From CALMEC01 sp031366605 (GTDB lineage Bacteria; Actinomycetota; Thermoleophilia; Miltoncostaeales; Miltoncostaeaceae): a stretch of 64,000 nt of DNA. Positions 7,676 to 18,035 of this stretch are shown piece by piece. The notes beneath the pieces are model-generated. The model made no database searches. It saw only the letters and a program-made list of their open reading frames with translations, and was not told where the DNA came from. Every line of letters begins with the position of its first letter. Positions within the stretch are counted from its first letter, which is position 1. The position numbers were made by a program, and so were the translations under genes. The stretch lies in assembly GCA_031366605.1 (NCBI GenBank), contig JANLOO010000023.1:62001-126000 (forward strand). Reading direction: 5' to 3'.

Positions 7676-7715
7676 CGCAGGCGGCCGGCGCCTGAGTGCG
7701 GCTCGGCCGCCTGCG
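7676..7715 (+). terminator. Hairpin terminator of the DUF1059 gene
   Basis: Perfect 11-bp inverted repeat CGCAGGCGGCC (7676-7686) / GGCCGCCTGCG (7705-7715) with an 18-base loop, 11 bases after the DUF1059 stop. There is no U-tract, as is common in high-GC genomes. Confidence 0.6.
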
Positions 7716-7745
7716 GTTCTCGGCAACCCCGACGTCAGATACTCC

Positions 7746-8020
7746 ATGCGCACGGCGAACGAATGGGATGAGTACCACGGTGCATTGGCGCCGTTCGCGC
7801 TGATCGAGACGTCGCACGATCTCTGCGTCGCGCACGCAGCGTGCCACAGACGCCGGCCGAGCGGAGCCGGCGCGGCCGAAGATCCCGGATCTTCTTCTTG
7901 CCGCTTGCGGCCGAACTCGAAGGGCTCGCTGTGTTGCACGACGACCGGGACTTTGATTTGATCGCCACGATGACCGACCAGCCGTGCGAGTGGGTTGTTC
8001 CTCCCGGGACGATCGACTGA
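7746..8020 (+). pseudogene. vapC: Decayed vapC-type PIN-domain toxin gene
   Basis: Three reading frames together spell the second half of a VapC toxin. First frame: NEWDEYHGALAPFALI...HDLC (from 7746). Second frame: KIPDLLLAA (about 7881-7907). Third frame: AAELEGLAVLHDDRDFDLIA then CEWVVPPGTID and stop TGA 8018-8020. The last segment carries the conserved HDDRDFDLIA core of this PIN subfamily. An extra T near 7910 explains the second shift. The N-terminal third with the first catalytic aspartate is missing, and no vapB precedes it. It is clearly inactive and marks this spot as an old toxin-antitoxin insertion. Confidence 0.75.
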
Positions 8021-8044
8021 GCCCAATCGATCACGAGGGTTGCG

Positions 8045-8413
8045 CTATTCACCCGGTTGTAGCCACACCACCTGTCCAAACAGCGAATCGTCGTCAGGGT
8101 GCGCAGTGCAGAGCGCAGCGAGTGCATCCGCCAACACACCAATCGTCGAGGCCCTGCGCGGGAAGCTCCGTGGCGACGAAAAAATGGTTCCGGTGTCGAG
8201 GTCGCCTGAAGCCGCAACAGTAAGCAGAAGCGGGGCGAAATCACGGACGTTCTCGGTGACCAAGGTGCGCCCGTGGGCAGAGGCGAACGCAAGTACCTGA
8301 CTGTCCGCAGCTCCGGCGCTGCCCGCATCGTAGACCGAGATCGCATCGTGGCCGCGCTCGCGCAGAACCTCGGCGATGACGGGGGAGTACATTTCGTCGA
8401 GCAGCAGTTTCAA
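8045..8413 (-). CDS. DUF5615 PIN-like toxin candidate
   Basis: 122 residues. It opens MKLLLDEMYSPVIAEVLRERGHDAI and contains SDSQ-like ADSQVLAFASAHGRTLVTENVRDF: the DUF5615 variant of the PIN nuclease fold with acidic residues at the first (D6/E7), second and third (EN..D) positions. Members are paired with DUF433 antitoxins. The start ATG overlaps the stop of the DUF433 gene by 4 bases, so the pair is one translational unit. RNase activity is inferred from the fold. The tail (FGQVVWLQPGE) is complete, so the gene looks intact, unlike the vapC remnant just downstream. Confidence 0.85.
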   Translation of the reverse strand: MKLLLDEMYSPVIAEVLRERGHDAISVYDAGSAGAADSQVLAFASAHGRTLVTENVRDFAPLLLTVAASGDLDTGTIFSSPRSFPRRASTIGVLADALAALCTAHPDDDSLFGQVVWLQPGE

Positions 8414-8862
8414 GCGGTCAGGACATCGCGCTCGCGGCGCCAGCGCTCCTCTGCGTCGGCCGCGTAGCGCGCCTCGCGGTCAGCGAATGCGTCGACTTCG
8501 TCCTTGAACTCGGCGTAATAGCGAAGGGCGGCGCTGACCGCCGCCGTTGCGCATCGGAAGTACTCGGCCGTCACCGCGACGTCGCCATCCTCGGCGCGCA
8601 GCGTCGCGATGACTTGGGCGACATCGAGGCGCGTTCCTACGATCGCTGGACGGCGTCCGGCCTCGCCTTCACGGAAGGCGATCAGCGGGTGTCGATCACG
8701 TCGCAGGCCTTCCGCGAGGTACCGCTCGATGAGTTGGTTACGTGGAATCGAGAGTTCGTCAGCGCGCTCGTCGATCCCGGCGAACACAGCCGCGGCGATA
8801 CGAAACGACCCATGCCGCTGCTTCGCATCAGATTGGCTGGCGTGCGTGCCCACGATGAACAC
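8410..8862 (-). CDS. DUF433 antitoxin
   Basis: 150 residues from GTG 8862; a second GTG three codons on (8853) lies 9 bases after a TACGAT hexamer and may be the true leaderless start. The N-terminal half resembles a ribbon-helix-helix region (AGIDERADELSIPRNQLIERYL). The C-terminal half is the DUF433 winged-helix core (PAIVGTRLDVAQVIATLRAE, then VAVTAEYFRCATAAVSAALRYY). It would neutralise the DUF5615 partner encoded immediately downstream (ATGA overlap) and probably represses its own promoter. Single-copy plasmid addiction is excluded, as the setting is chromosomal, next to tRNA-Leu. Confidence 0.85.
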   Translation of the reverse strand: MFIVGTHASQSDAKQRHGSFRIAAAVFAGIDERADELSIPRNQLIERYLAEGLRRDRHPLIAFREGEAGRRPAIVGTRLDVAQVIATLRAEDGDVAVTAEYFRCATAAVSAALRYYAEFKDEVDAFADREARYAADAEERWRRERDVLTA

Positions 8863-9030
8863 ATCGTATCACCGCACCGGCGGGTGGCCGTCCCCGCGGC
8901 CGTCAAACCGAGTCCGCACGGCGCGGGGACCCGAGCGATCGAAGCTTCGTCAATCCCGTCGATGCCGCCCCAGGCATATGTTGGGACTCGTTGGACGGGA
9001 ATGCGCCGGCCGCGATTTACTCAATGTCGA

Positions 9031-9187
9031 TTACGTCGCAGCAGGATTGGCAGCGGCTTCTCGAATCCGTCTGAGGACGTCTCGAGCGATCTCAAGATCG
9101 CTTGATGTAGGCAGCGCGCGACCTTGGCGTACGAACTGCTCCAGGTCGAATGCGATGTAGGCCGGATCAAGGTGGCCTGACTCCCCC
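9031..9187 (-). other. Out-of-frame continuation of the small gene upstream
   Basis: In the +1 frame relative to the 65-residue gene that ends at 9188, this stretch reads as plausible protein, GHLDPAYIAFDLEQFVRQGR followed by a helical tail, to a TAA at 9031-9033, but it has no start codon. It may be the detached C-terminal half of a frameshifted gene of about 115 codons. Confidence 0.35.
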
Positions 9188-9385
9188 TCATTTGAAGCGC
9201 GCGAAACTCATCACAGTGATCTGGTCGCGAGCCATCGCGACCCGATGCTGCCCGCAGACGCGACACTCGGATTCGCCGTCCCACCGTTGGAATCGGTGTA
9301 GCGGCACTGCGTCTCCGACAACGTAGCTCCCAGGTGCGGAGCGGAGATCGAGCCGCCGAGACGTCGGATGACGATCAGCGTGCAT
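9188..9385 (-). CDS. Small protein with a Cys-x2-Cys motif, possibly truncated by frameshift
   Basis: 65 residues from ATG 9385, which follows GGAGGA at an 8-base distance, a strong initiation signal. The only motif is ECRVCGQH near residue 46, a possible single zinc knuckle; the rest is basic (RRLDLRSAPG, VPLHRFQRWDG). The frame ends in TGA just where the +1 frame continues as credible protein (9187 down to 9031). Two readings are possible: a complete 65-residue protein, or the front of a gene broken by one base. It starts 25 bases beyond the 3' end of tRNA-Leu. Confidence 0.5.
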   Translation of the reverse strand: MHADRHPTSRRLDLRSAPGSYVVGDAVPLHRFQRWDGESECRVCGQHRVAMARDQITVMSFARFK

Positions 9386-9409
9386 GCATTCATTCCTCCG
9401 ACGGGTGGA

Positions 9410-9492
9410 TGGGGGCGGTGGGAGTCGAACCCACACGAGGTTGCCCTCAACGGTGTTTGAGACCGTCGCGTCTACCGTTCCGCCACGCCCCC
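9410..9492 (-). tRNA. tRNA-Leu (anticodon CAA)
   Basis: Acceptor stem GGGGGCG/CGCCCCC, D-arm GCGGAACGGTAGACGC, anticodon arm ACGGT-CTCAAAC-ACCGT giving anticodon CAA (reads UUG), a long class-II variable arm (TGAGGGCAACCTCGT) and T-arm GTGGG-TTCGACT-CCCAC. CCA is not encoded. The 3' end faces the toxin-antitoxin islet at lower coordinates. Confidence 0.96.
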
Positions 9493-9535
9493 GTGGCGAG
9501 CGCAGTTTACCGTCGGGCGACCGCCTACCTGAGTT

Positions 9536-10140
9536 TCAACTCTTGAGGACTTCGATCGTGCGCAGGTACGGCTCGTTCTCGAAGACCCTGGTGTCGAAGT
9601 GCGCCCCGGTCGCAGTCAGCGTAACGGACATCGCCCGCCGCCCGCGGAGCACGATGATTGCGAGGAATCGCAGCGCGAGCTTGGAGGGGCCGACCGAACC
9701 CGAGAACGTGAGACGTCCGGCACGTTCACCTGACGTGAGCGTGATCGTATCCCGCGATTGCAGTACGAAACCTTCAATGACCCTCGGTGCGTTGTCGACG
9801 GTGATGTCGAGGTACTGGTCGAGTGTGATGTCGTCTCTGGCGACCTCCCCGGTGACGGTGACGTTGTCGTTGAACGCCTGTTGTTCTCGATCGACAAACC
9901 AACTCTTCGGCTGGTCAAACGTCCCAGAGATCCATGACTTGGCAACAGTAAGACGATAGGTGCCAGCCGGGTCCGTGAAAACGACCCCGCCCTTTGGCGG
10001 GGCCAACGCGTTCGTGGGCTGGTCGCGTCGGTTGAGCGCGATTCCGAAGGGCCGGCACTCGAGCGCGAGCCGCACCCAGCACCAATCAAGCTCAAGGATA
10101 GAAGGACCGCCCCGAGGAGAACGCGAAGCGGGTTGGACAC
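9536..10140 (-). pseudogene. Lipoprotein gene with a frameshift after the signal peptide
   Basis: GTG 10140 starts a frame with a textbook lipoprotein signal (SNPLRVLLGAVLLSLSLIG then AGC lipobox, Cys about residue 23) that runs out in a Ser/Arg-rich sequence. The mature domain, KGGVVFTDPAGTYRLTVAKS to the TIEVLKS end at 9536, continues in the -1 frame from about 10030. The two halves together would make about 200 residues: signal, short Ser-rich linker and a single beta-rich domain. Either one base is missing here or a sequencing error is present. The start lies 1 base after the malic enzyme stop, so the genes formed an operon. Confidence 0.6.
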
Positions 10141-10141
10141 G

Positions 10142-11575
<1,434 letters not shown>

Positions 11576-11631
11576 GATCGCTCCTTGCTGGAGAATTGGA
11601 GGGACGGGAGCATATCTGCCGTTCATGGCGG

Positions 11632-11637
11632 TATTCT
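11632..11637 (+). promoter_or_regulatory. Candidate -10 of polA (leaderless)
   Basis: TATTCT ends 6 bases before GTG 11644, and no Shine-Dalgarno is present. It lies within the 68-base divergent gap to the malic enzyme start. Confidence 0.55.
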
Positions 11638-11643
11638 CGTCGC

Positions 11644-14244
11644 GTGTCTAATGCCCCCCTCGAGGCGCCCGTCGAGACGACCGCGCCGCCGACTGCGGGC
11701 GAGTTGATGCTGGTGGACGGCAACAGCCTGGCGTACCGGGCGTTCTTCGCGCTGCCGGACACGATCTCGACCGCGGACGGGTTTCCGACCAACGCGCTCT
11801 ACGGCCTGGCGGCGATGATGATGAAAGTCGTGACCGAGGAGCGACCCAGCCGCGTCGTGGTCTGTTGGGACGCTCCCGGCAAGACGTTCCGGCACGAGGC
11901 GTACCCGGAGTACAAGGCCGGACGTGCTGCGACGCCGGATCTGTTTCGCGAACAGTCGGTGCATTTCCGTCCGCTGATGGAGGCGTTCGGCTTTGTCAAC
12001 ACCGAGTTGACGGGCTTCGAGGCGGACGACCTGATCGGCACGTTGGCACGGCGGGGCGAAGAGGCGGGCGAGCGCGTCACGATCCTGACCAGCGACCGCG
12101 ATACGTTCCAGCTGGTCACCGATCAGGTCAGTGTCCTGGCCACCGGCCGCGGCGTCACCGACACCACGCGCTACACACCCGAGAAGGTTGTTGAGCGCTA
12201 CGGCATCGGGCCCGAACTGATGACCGATTACCGCGGTCTGGTTGGCGACAACTCGGACAACCTCAAAGGCGTTCCCGGCATCGGCGAGAAGACGGCAACG
12301 CAACTGATCGTCAAGTACGGCGACCTGGATGCAGTACTCGCCCACGCGCACGAGCAGTCACCCAAGCGCAAAGAGAACCTGATCGCCGCGGCGGATGACG
12401 CGCGGCAGACGCGTGATCTGTCGGTCATCGAGACCGCCGTGCCGATGGAGCTCGAGCTGGACGACGTGCCGCCGCTCGACCTTGGCCCCGAACGCCGCGC
12501 GGTGCTCGAAGAGACGTTCAACCGGTGGGAGTTCGGCAGCCTCGCGCGACGGCTGGACGAGCTGACGTCGGGCCCCGTTGCCGCCGCTCCGGTGTCCGTG
12601 GGCATCGAGGTCACGCCGGTGGAATGCGGTCCCGAGGAACTGTCCATGCGGCTGCTCGACGTCGCCGAGTCGGTGGCACTCGCGGTCGTCGATGCGCGCT
12701 GGGCCGTGTGCGTCTCGCCGCCGACCGTGCTGACGGGTGATCTGGATCATCCGGCTGCGCTGGCGTCGGCACTCAGTCGCGTGCCGTTGGTGTGCCACGA
12801 CTTCAAGGGGCTGCCGCATTCGGTGTCGGCCCAGCTGGTGCCGTCGCACGACACGATGGTGGCCGGGTACCTGCTCGAGCCACGACGACGTGGCTACGAC
12901 CTCGCCGAACTGGCGGCAGACATCGGCATCGGCGTGTTGGGATCGGACGACCCGGCCGTGCGCGCGGCCGTATTGACCCATGCCGTGGCCGAGCGCCAGG
13001 CCGAGGCCATGCGTCGCGAGGGCCTGGAGCCCCTATTTCGCGAGGTCGAGCTGCCACTGGTCTCGGTGTTGGCCGACATGGAGCGGGTGGGCGTCGCGCT
13101 CGACACCCATCGGCTGGGCGAGATCGCCCACCGTGTGCGCGACCGGGCCGACGAGCTGCGCGATCAGATTTGGGAGCTGGCCGGCGGGGAGTTCGTCATC
13201 GACTCGCCCAAGCAGCTGGGGCACGTGTTGTTCGAGAAGCTGGGGCTGCCGACGTTCCGCAAAGGCAAGACGGGGTTCTCCACGGACCGACGCGTCCTCA
13301 AGCTCCTCGAGACCCGCCACCCGATCATCGCGCTGATCGGCGAGTACCGGGAGCTGACCAAGCTTGACGGCACCTACCTGTCTGCGCTGCCGGTGCTGGT
13401 CGACGACGCGAGCCGTCTGCACACCACGTTCAACCAGACCGTCGCCGAGACCGGTCGGCTGTCGTCGGTCAACCCCAACCTGCAGAACATCCCCGTGCGC
13501 ACCGCCGTCGGCCGCGAGATCCGCGGGGCGTTCGTCGCGCCCGAGGGCTGGAAGCTTGCGAGCTTCGACTACAGCCAGGTGGAGCTGCGGATCCTGGCGC
13601 ACTGCTCCGGTGAGCCGACGTTGGCCACGGCCTTCCGCGCCGGCGAGGACGTCCACCGCGCGACCGCCGCAGAGGTCTTCGGCATGGATCCGGCCGACAT
13701 CGATCGTCAAACCCGCGACCGCGCCAAGGCCGTCAACTTCGGCATCGTCTACGGCATCAGCGCATTCGGGCTCTCGGAGCAGCTCAACATCGATCGCGAG
13801 GAGGCCCAGGCGTACATCGACACGTACCTGGCGCGATACCCACGCGTGCGCAGCTTCATCGACTCGACGATCGCCGCGGCCGCGCAGGACGGTTACGTGA
13901 CGACGCTCCTCGGCCGCCGCCGCCCGATCCCCGAACTGCTGGGTCGCACCGTCCAGCAGCGCAACCTGGGCGAGCGCCTGGCCGTCAACACGGTCATCCA
14001 GGGTTCGGCCGCCGACATCATCAAGCTGGCAATGGTCCGCGCACACGCCGCGATCAAGGTCGCCGGCCTGCGCGCGCGCATCGTCCTGCAGATCCACGAC
14101 GAACTCCTGGTCGAAGTCCCGGCGGACGAGGTCAAACACCTGTCAGCGATCGTCCGCGACGCGATGATCGGCGCCTACGCCCTCGATCCTCCGCTCGAGG
14201 TCGACCTCGGTGTGGGGGAGACGTGGTTGGAGGCGAAGAGCTGA
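11644..14244 (+). CDS. polA: DNA polymerase I
   Basis: 866 residues from GTG 11644. It fills gaps and removes primers in replication and repair. An N-terminal 5'-3' exonuclease (about 20-310, MLVDGNSLAYRAFF, GVPGIGEKTA) is followed by a degenerate 3'-5' exonuclease domain (about 330-500): where proofreading enzymes have DxE it reads VALAVVDARWA, so editing is almost certainly lost, as in mycobacterial and Taq enzymes. The polymerase domain has motif A (FDYSQVELRILAH), motif B (RDRAKAVNFGIVYG) and motif C (QIHDELLVE). Divergent from the malic enzyme gene. Confidence 0.97.
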   Translation: MSNAPLEAPVETTAPPTAGELMLVDGNSLAYRAFFALPDTISTADGFPTNALYGLAAMMMKVVTEERPSRVVVCWDAPGKTFRHEAYPEYKAGRAATPDLFREQSVHFRPLMEAFGFVNTELTGFEADDLIGTLARRGEEAGERVTILTSDRDTFQLVTDQVSVLATGRGVTDTTRYTPEKVVERYGIGPELMTDYRGLVGDNSDNLKGVPGIGEKTATQLIVKYGDLDAVLAHAHEQSPKRKENLIAAADDARQTRDLSVIETAVPMELELDDVPPLDLGPERRAVLEETFNRWEFGSLARRLDELTSGPVAAAPVSVGIEVTPVECGPEELSMRLLDVAESVALAVVDARWAVCVSPPTVLTGDLDHPAALASALSRVPLVCHDFKGLPHSVSAQLVPSHDTMVAGYLLEPRRRGYDLAELAADIGIGVLGSDDPAVRAAVLTHAVAERQAEAMRREGLEPLFREVELPLVSVLADMERVGVALDTHRLGEIAHRVRDRADELRDQIWELAGGEFVIDSPKQLGHVLFEKLGLPTFRKGKTGFSTDRRVLKLLETRHPIIALIGEYRELTKLDGTYLSALPVLVDDASRLHTTFNQTVAETGRLSSVNPNLQNIPVRTAVGREIRGAFVAPEGWKLASFDYSQVELRILAHCSGEPTLATAFRAGEDVHRATAAEVFGMDPADIDRQTRDRAKAVNFGIVYGISAFGLSEQLNIDREEAQAYIDTYLARYPRVRSFIDSTIAAAAQDGYVTTLLGRRRPIPELLGRTVQQRNLGERLAVNTVIQGSAADIIKLAMVRAHAAIKVAGLRARIVLQIHDELLVEVPADEVKHLSAIVRDAMIGAYALDPPLEVDLGVGETWLEAKS

Positions 14245-14314
14245 AGCCGTCTTGTGACGCTGTGCGGACCCCTTACGTCGGATTGCCCTCGGACTCTCTC
14301 AAGCGTGTTCTCGG

Positions 14315-15121
14315 TCAGCTCGCGCTGATCTCGATCGGTGTGCCGCGACCGACGTGCTTCCAGATCCTCCGCAGCGGCGCGTCACCCAGGATGAGGCAAC
14401 CATTACTCGACGGTCGCCCAACCCTCCCGATCGTGCCGCTGCCATGGATTCCGATCTGGCCGTCGCCGCCGTTGAACCGCATGAGGACGTTCGAGTGCGC
14501 GGTCAGGGTGACGATGTAGCGCCCATAGGCCGCACGTTGCGAAGGAGGGGTCTCGACCTTGTCTTCGATGGCGAACCGGCCGGTGGGCGTGGGGGTCTTC
14601 GATCTGCCGATACCCGTCGGGTAGACGGCGATCAGGGTGCGACCGCTCCACAGTTCGAGTGTGCGTGTGGCAAGACGCACGCGAATGCTCAGGGGAGTGG
14701 CGACGAGTCGGACGGCTTCCCGCCGCATCCACCCGGTTGTGCCATTCGGACGAACCGGAAGTCGGACCCTGACCCACTCCTGGCCCGACGCCTCCCGAGC
14801 GGCCCCGGTGACCAGCAGTATGGCGCGCCTGCCCGAATAAGGGGCGTAGCTGTCAGTGGTCGTCTGCACCTTGGCGTCCGCCCTCGGTGCGCTGCGGATG
14901 TTGACCGCATCGATGACTTCAGCCGTCCACGCCGCTCCGTCACGGTCGGAATCGGAATTCGCGACGGCAGGTGGTCCGCGCAGTTCATTGATCGAGATCT
15001 CACCGGCCTGGGCGGAGGACGCGAAGGCTGTGCCCACGATTGTCAACAGCGCAAGCGCCACCGCGGTGCGCAGTCGCGCTGTCGACGGCCTCGTCTGGAG
15101 TTGCGGGGTGGGCGCCTTCAT
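14315..15121 (-). CDS. Secreted L,D-transpeptidase with SH3-like domain
   Basis: 268 residues from ATG 15121, preceded by GGAAGG at 8 bases; the longer upstream frame lacks any signal. It cross-links peptidoglycan 3-3 or attaches proteins to the wall. A Sec signal peptide covers about residues 1-35 (LRTAVALALLTIVGTAFASS, then AQA|GE). A bacterial SH3 domain follows (about 58-130, NIRSAPRADAKVQ ... GWMRREAV), then the YkuD catalytic domain with HGSGTIGRVGRPSSNGCLIL, containing the catalytic His and Cys. The gene is convergent with polA; 70 bases separate the stops and I see no clear terminator there. Confidence 0.93.
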   Translation of the reverse strand: MKAPTPQLQTRPSTARLRTAVALALLTIVGTAFASSAQAGEISINELRGPPAVANSDSDRDGAAWTAEVIDAVNIRSAPRADAKVQTTTDSYAPYSGRRAILLVTGAAREASGQEWVRVRLPVRPNGTTGWMRREAVRLVATPLSIRVRLATRTLELWSGRTLIAVYPTGIGRSKTPTPTGRFAIEDKVETPPSQRAAYGRYIVTLTAHSNVLMRFNGGDGQIGIHGSGTIGRVGRPSSNGCLILGDAPLRRIWKHVGRGTPIEISAS

Positions 15122-15464
15122 TGCGAGCCTTCCATCTGGGGTGTCGATGCGGTGCACGTTGCACCTGCTTCCACCAAAGGCATCGACAGATCCCGCCGCA
15201 ACACGGGAGGCCGCAGCGTGCGAACCTGGTACGAGAACGGAATGAACGGTTGTGGGTCCCCGCCGAACATCCGGCGAGGACACCGAGAGTGCAGGGTCAC
15301 GCCAGGCGCTCCTCGCCCTCGGCACCGCGCCTGGGACCACGCTCTCCCTGAACGCGCGGGACGTCGCAGAATGTTCGGATCCGGGGCCGCAACCGGGGCG
15401 CATCGCCCGCCCCTTGGTACTCCTGCACGCTCCCTGTGCGTGGCACGTCAAACGCCAGGGGTGT
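15122..15464. other. Gene-free stretch
   Basis: 343 bases upstream of the L,D-transpeptidase. No convincing frame, repeat or RNA is visible. It should hold that gene's promoter, but no clear -10 stands out. Confidence 0.4.
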
Positions 15465-15689
15465 TCAGCTCGTCGCGGCAGCTCTCACCGGCGGAGCAGG
15501 CCGCCCGTCTGTGCCTGGGTGCAGGCGCGCAGCAATGTCCAGGGACCCCGCCGCCGCCCACTCTTCGAGGCACGACCCGCACGCGTTCTCACCGAGTGGC
15601 TTTGAGATGAAGAACCCCTGTATCAACGGGCAGTCCGACGATTGCAGCCGGTCGACCTGCTCGACGTGTTCGATCTCTTCGGCCGTCAC
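15465..15689 (-). pseudogene. EAL-domain C-terminal stub
   Basis: The first 36 codons read VTAEEIEHVEQVDRLQSSDC, then PLIQGFFISKPLGENA: the end of a cyclic-di-GMP phosphodiesterase EAL domain (compare VAEGIEEEEQL...GCTIGQGYYFSPP in the EAL protein encoded at 21.4-24.1 kb). The catalytic part is absent. The stub lies on the same strand and in the same frame as the HD-GYP protein upstream, separated from it only by the TGA at 15756-15758 and about 20 codons, and has no credible start of its own. It is either a domain-loss scar or a readthrough extension. Confidence 0.65.
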
Positions 15690-15755
15690 TTCGCGTCTGG
15701 ACGCTACGCGCCGGCGGATGCACGCTCGAACGGTTCGGTATGTGCGCCGAAGGCA

Positions 15756-18035
15756 TCACTCGACGACACCCGGGGGCATCGTGTCAGGAGCGGCAACTCC
15801 CAATGGCGGGGTCGGCTCGGTCCCCCGTCGGTCATTCGATCGATGGCCGTCCCTGGATGCCTGCGGCCGGGTGGGCTGGGTCGCCGTCGCGCGAACGATT
15901 TTTGTGAGCGCGGCGACAGCGGGAGGCCAGAACTGATGACCGGACTCGCGTCGACACTCCGCGAGCGCCTCACGGGGGGTGAGCGTGTCCAGGTGGTGTG
16001 GACGGGCCACGGTCATGGCGTCCCATGCGTCGGCGAGCGCAAGCAGGCGTGCGCCCTCCGGAATGCGGGTCCCGAGTAGTCCGCTCGGATACCCGGCGCC
16101 GTCAAAGCGCTCGTGGTGGGCGCGGACCCAGTCGACCTGCTCATCGGACAGGACGCCGGTGATCATCTCGACGCCGAGCTGAACGTGCCGCTTGATGTCC
16201 TCGCGCTCGTCCTGGGTCAGCGGGGTCGTCTTGAGGAGCACCGCATCGGAGATCCCGAGCTTTCCGACATCATGTATCAAAGCGGCCTCATGGAGCCGTG
16301 AGGCATCGGCGGCACTCCACCCCGACTCCCGCGCAAGCAGCTCGGCCATCTCGCCGACTCGCTCCGAGTGGCGCTGCGTCACGGGGTCCTTCGCGTCGAT
16401 CGCCCGCGCGAGCACGCGGATGCTCGCGACGGCCCGGCTGCGGCGCAGAAGCTGCAGTTGGTCGTCCGGCGAACGCAGCTGGACCACATCGGGGGAGTAG
16501 CGCAACGATGTGTTCTTGCCGTGGGTCTTGGCCCAGTGCAGCGCTACCTCGGCCAACCGCAAGACATCTCTCGCGCGGCTTTCGGCATGTGCCAGGTCAC
16601 AGACGCCGGCAGAAATTCGGATTCGCTCGCCTCGCCCCTGCGACGCGGCGCCGATCACGGCCCGCGCCCGCTCGGACACCTCCCAGGCGCCGAGGTCGTC
16701 GCAGTGGGGAAGGAGCAGCCCGAACGTGTCGCCGCCAAGTCTGGCGAGCACGTCGCCTGTGCGAATGAGTGCGGTGAGATGCTTCGCGACGTCAACGATC
16801 ACCCCGTCTCCGAACGGGGTCCCGCGGTCCTGATTGAGGATCCGCAGGTCGTCGATGTCGAACACGACGATGCTCAGCTCCGCTCCGTGACGGTGCGCTC
16901 TCGCCACCTCGCTTTCGAGTCGTTCCTCGAATTCCCGTCGATTCCAGAGGCCCGTCAGAAGGTCGCGCGTGGCGCTGGCCGCGAGGCGAGCCCGGGCATC
17001 CGCGCCTGCGATCGCGATTCCCACCAGATCCGCGAAACGAAGGAGCCGTTCCTCGCCCTCCGGCTCGATGGCATCCGCCCGGGTGGTCGCTGCCATGACG
17101 GCGCCCCAGACTCCTGACGCGAGCTTGATCGGCGCGGTCACACTCGCTCGATAGTCAGGGTGGATTCGGCGCGCCGTCTCCGAATCCGCTTCGGGGCCGG
17201 CCGAGTGGTCGTCGATGCGAACCGGCTGGCCGGTGCGTGCGACGCGCGGCACCGCGTCCTCGCCGCGGAGCGCAAAGCCTGCTCCGACGCCGAGCGCGGG
17301 TGAGCCGTACGCGCCCACCACCGTCGCCCGCCCCCCGTCGAAGCGGTAGACCAACGCCGCCTCGACGTCGAGCAAGCGAGCCATCTCCTCCGCGACCGCG
17401 CCGATCGTCGACTGCGAATCGCCGCCGCTGGCGATGGCGGTCGCAACCCTGCGAAATGCGCCCTGTTCTGCGGCGAGGGCGTTCGCCGTCGCCAGGCTGC
17501 GTTTGATCTCGTCTTCGGCGCGGCGGCGGCGGCTGACGTCCTTGACGGTGCCGACATAGCCGGCGAGATCGTGCTCGACGCCCTGCAGTCGGGCGACCGA
17601 CACGATCACGGGGAACTCCGTTCCGTTCTTGCGCCGGTATGTCAGCTCCATCTCCCCGGAGGCCTCACCCGATGCGAGCAGATCTTTCAGGAAGCTCGCG
17701 ACGATCTTCTTGTTCTCATCCCGGTGCGCAACCGACCAGAACGGGTAGGGGGGCCTGGAGCCGATGAGCTCCCGCCGCGTCAGGCCGGTCATCGAGCAGA
17801 TACGGGCGTTCGCGTCGGTGACAACCCCCTTTTCGTCGAGCAGCATCAGTCCGTCCTGGATCGACGCGATCACCGCCGAGGCGTGTTTCGCCAGTCGACG
17901 GGATCCCAACGCCTCGAGGGCGCCGCGTTCTCCGCTGGCCTGTGACTCCTCGAGCATCGTGGGGGTCTTTGGACGTTGAAGCTTCCAGACGCCTTTGCTG
18001 ATCTGGATCATCCTCGTGTCTCGCCCTGACGCCAT
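15756..18035 (-). CDS. PAS-GAF-GGDEF(degenerate)-HD-GYP signalling protein
   Basis: 759 residues from ATG 18035 (GGAG 9 bases upstream); an ATG at 18125 is also in frame. A PAS domain (about 50-175) is followed by a GAF domain (about 200-350), a GGDEF domain (about 360-525) whose signature reads GGDTF, so cyclase activity is doubtful, and a HD-GYP domain (about 540-700) with IHDVGKLGI and HHERFDGAGYP, the full metal and GYP motifs, hence a probable cyclic-di-GMP phosphodiesterase. No membrane segment; cytosolic sensor. The Pro/Arg-rich tail ends at a TGA, behind which an in-frame EAL stub follows. Confidence 0.9.
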   Translation of the reverse strand: MASGRDTRMIQISKGVWKLQRPKTPTMLEESQASGERGALEALGSRRLAKHASAVIASIQDGLMLLDEKGVVTDANARICSMTGLTRRELIGSRPPYPFWSVAHRDENKKIVASFLKDLLASGEASGEMELTYRRKNGTEFPVIVSVARLQGVEHDLAGYVGTVKDVSRRRRAEDEIKRSLATANALAAEQGAFRRVATAIASGGDSQSTIGAVAEEMARLLDVEAALVYRFDGGRATVVGAYGSPALGVGAGFALRGEDAVPRVARTGQPVRIDDHSAGPEADSETARRIHPDYRASVTAPIKLASGVWGAVMAATTRADAIEPEGEERLLRFADLVGIAIAGADARARLAASATRDLLTGLWNRREFEERLESEVARAHRHGAELSIVVFDIDDLRILNQDRGTPFGDGVIVDVAKHLTALIRTGDVLARLGGDTFGLLLPHCDDLGAWEVSERARAVIGAASQGRGERIRISAGVCDLAHAESRARDVLRLAEVALHWAKTHGKNTSLRYSPDVVQLRSPDDQLQLLRRSRAVASIRVLARAIDAKDPVTQRHSERVGEMAELLARESGWSAADASRLHEAALIHDVGKLGISDAVLLKTTPLTQDEREDIKRHVQLGVEMITGVLSDEQVDWVRAHHERFDGAGYPSGLLGTRIPEGARLLALADAWDAMTVARPHHLDTLTPREALAECRRESGHQFWPPAVAALTKIVRATATQPTRPQASRDGHRSNDRRGTEPTPPLGVAAPDTMPPGVVE

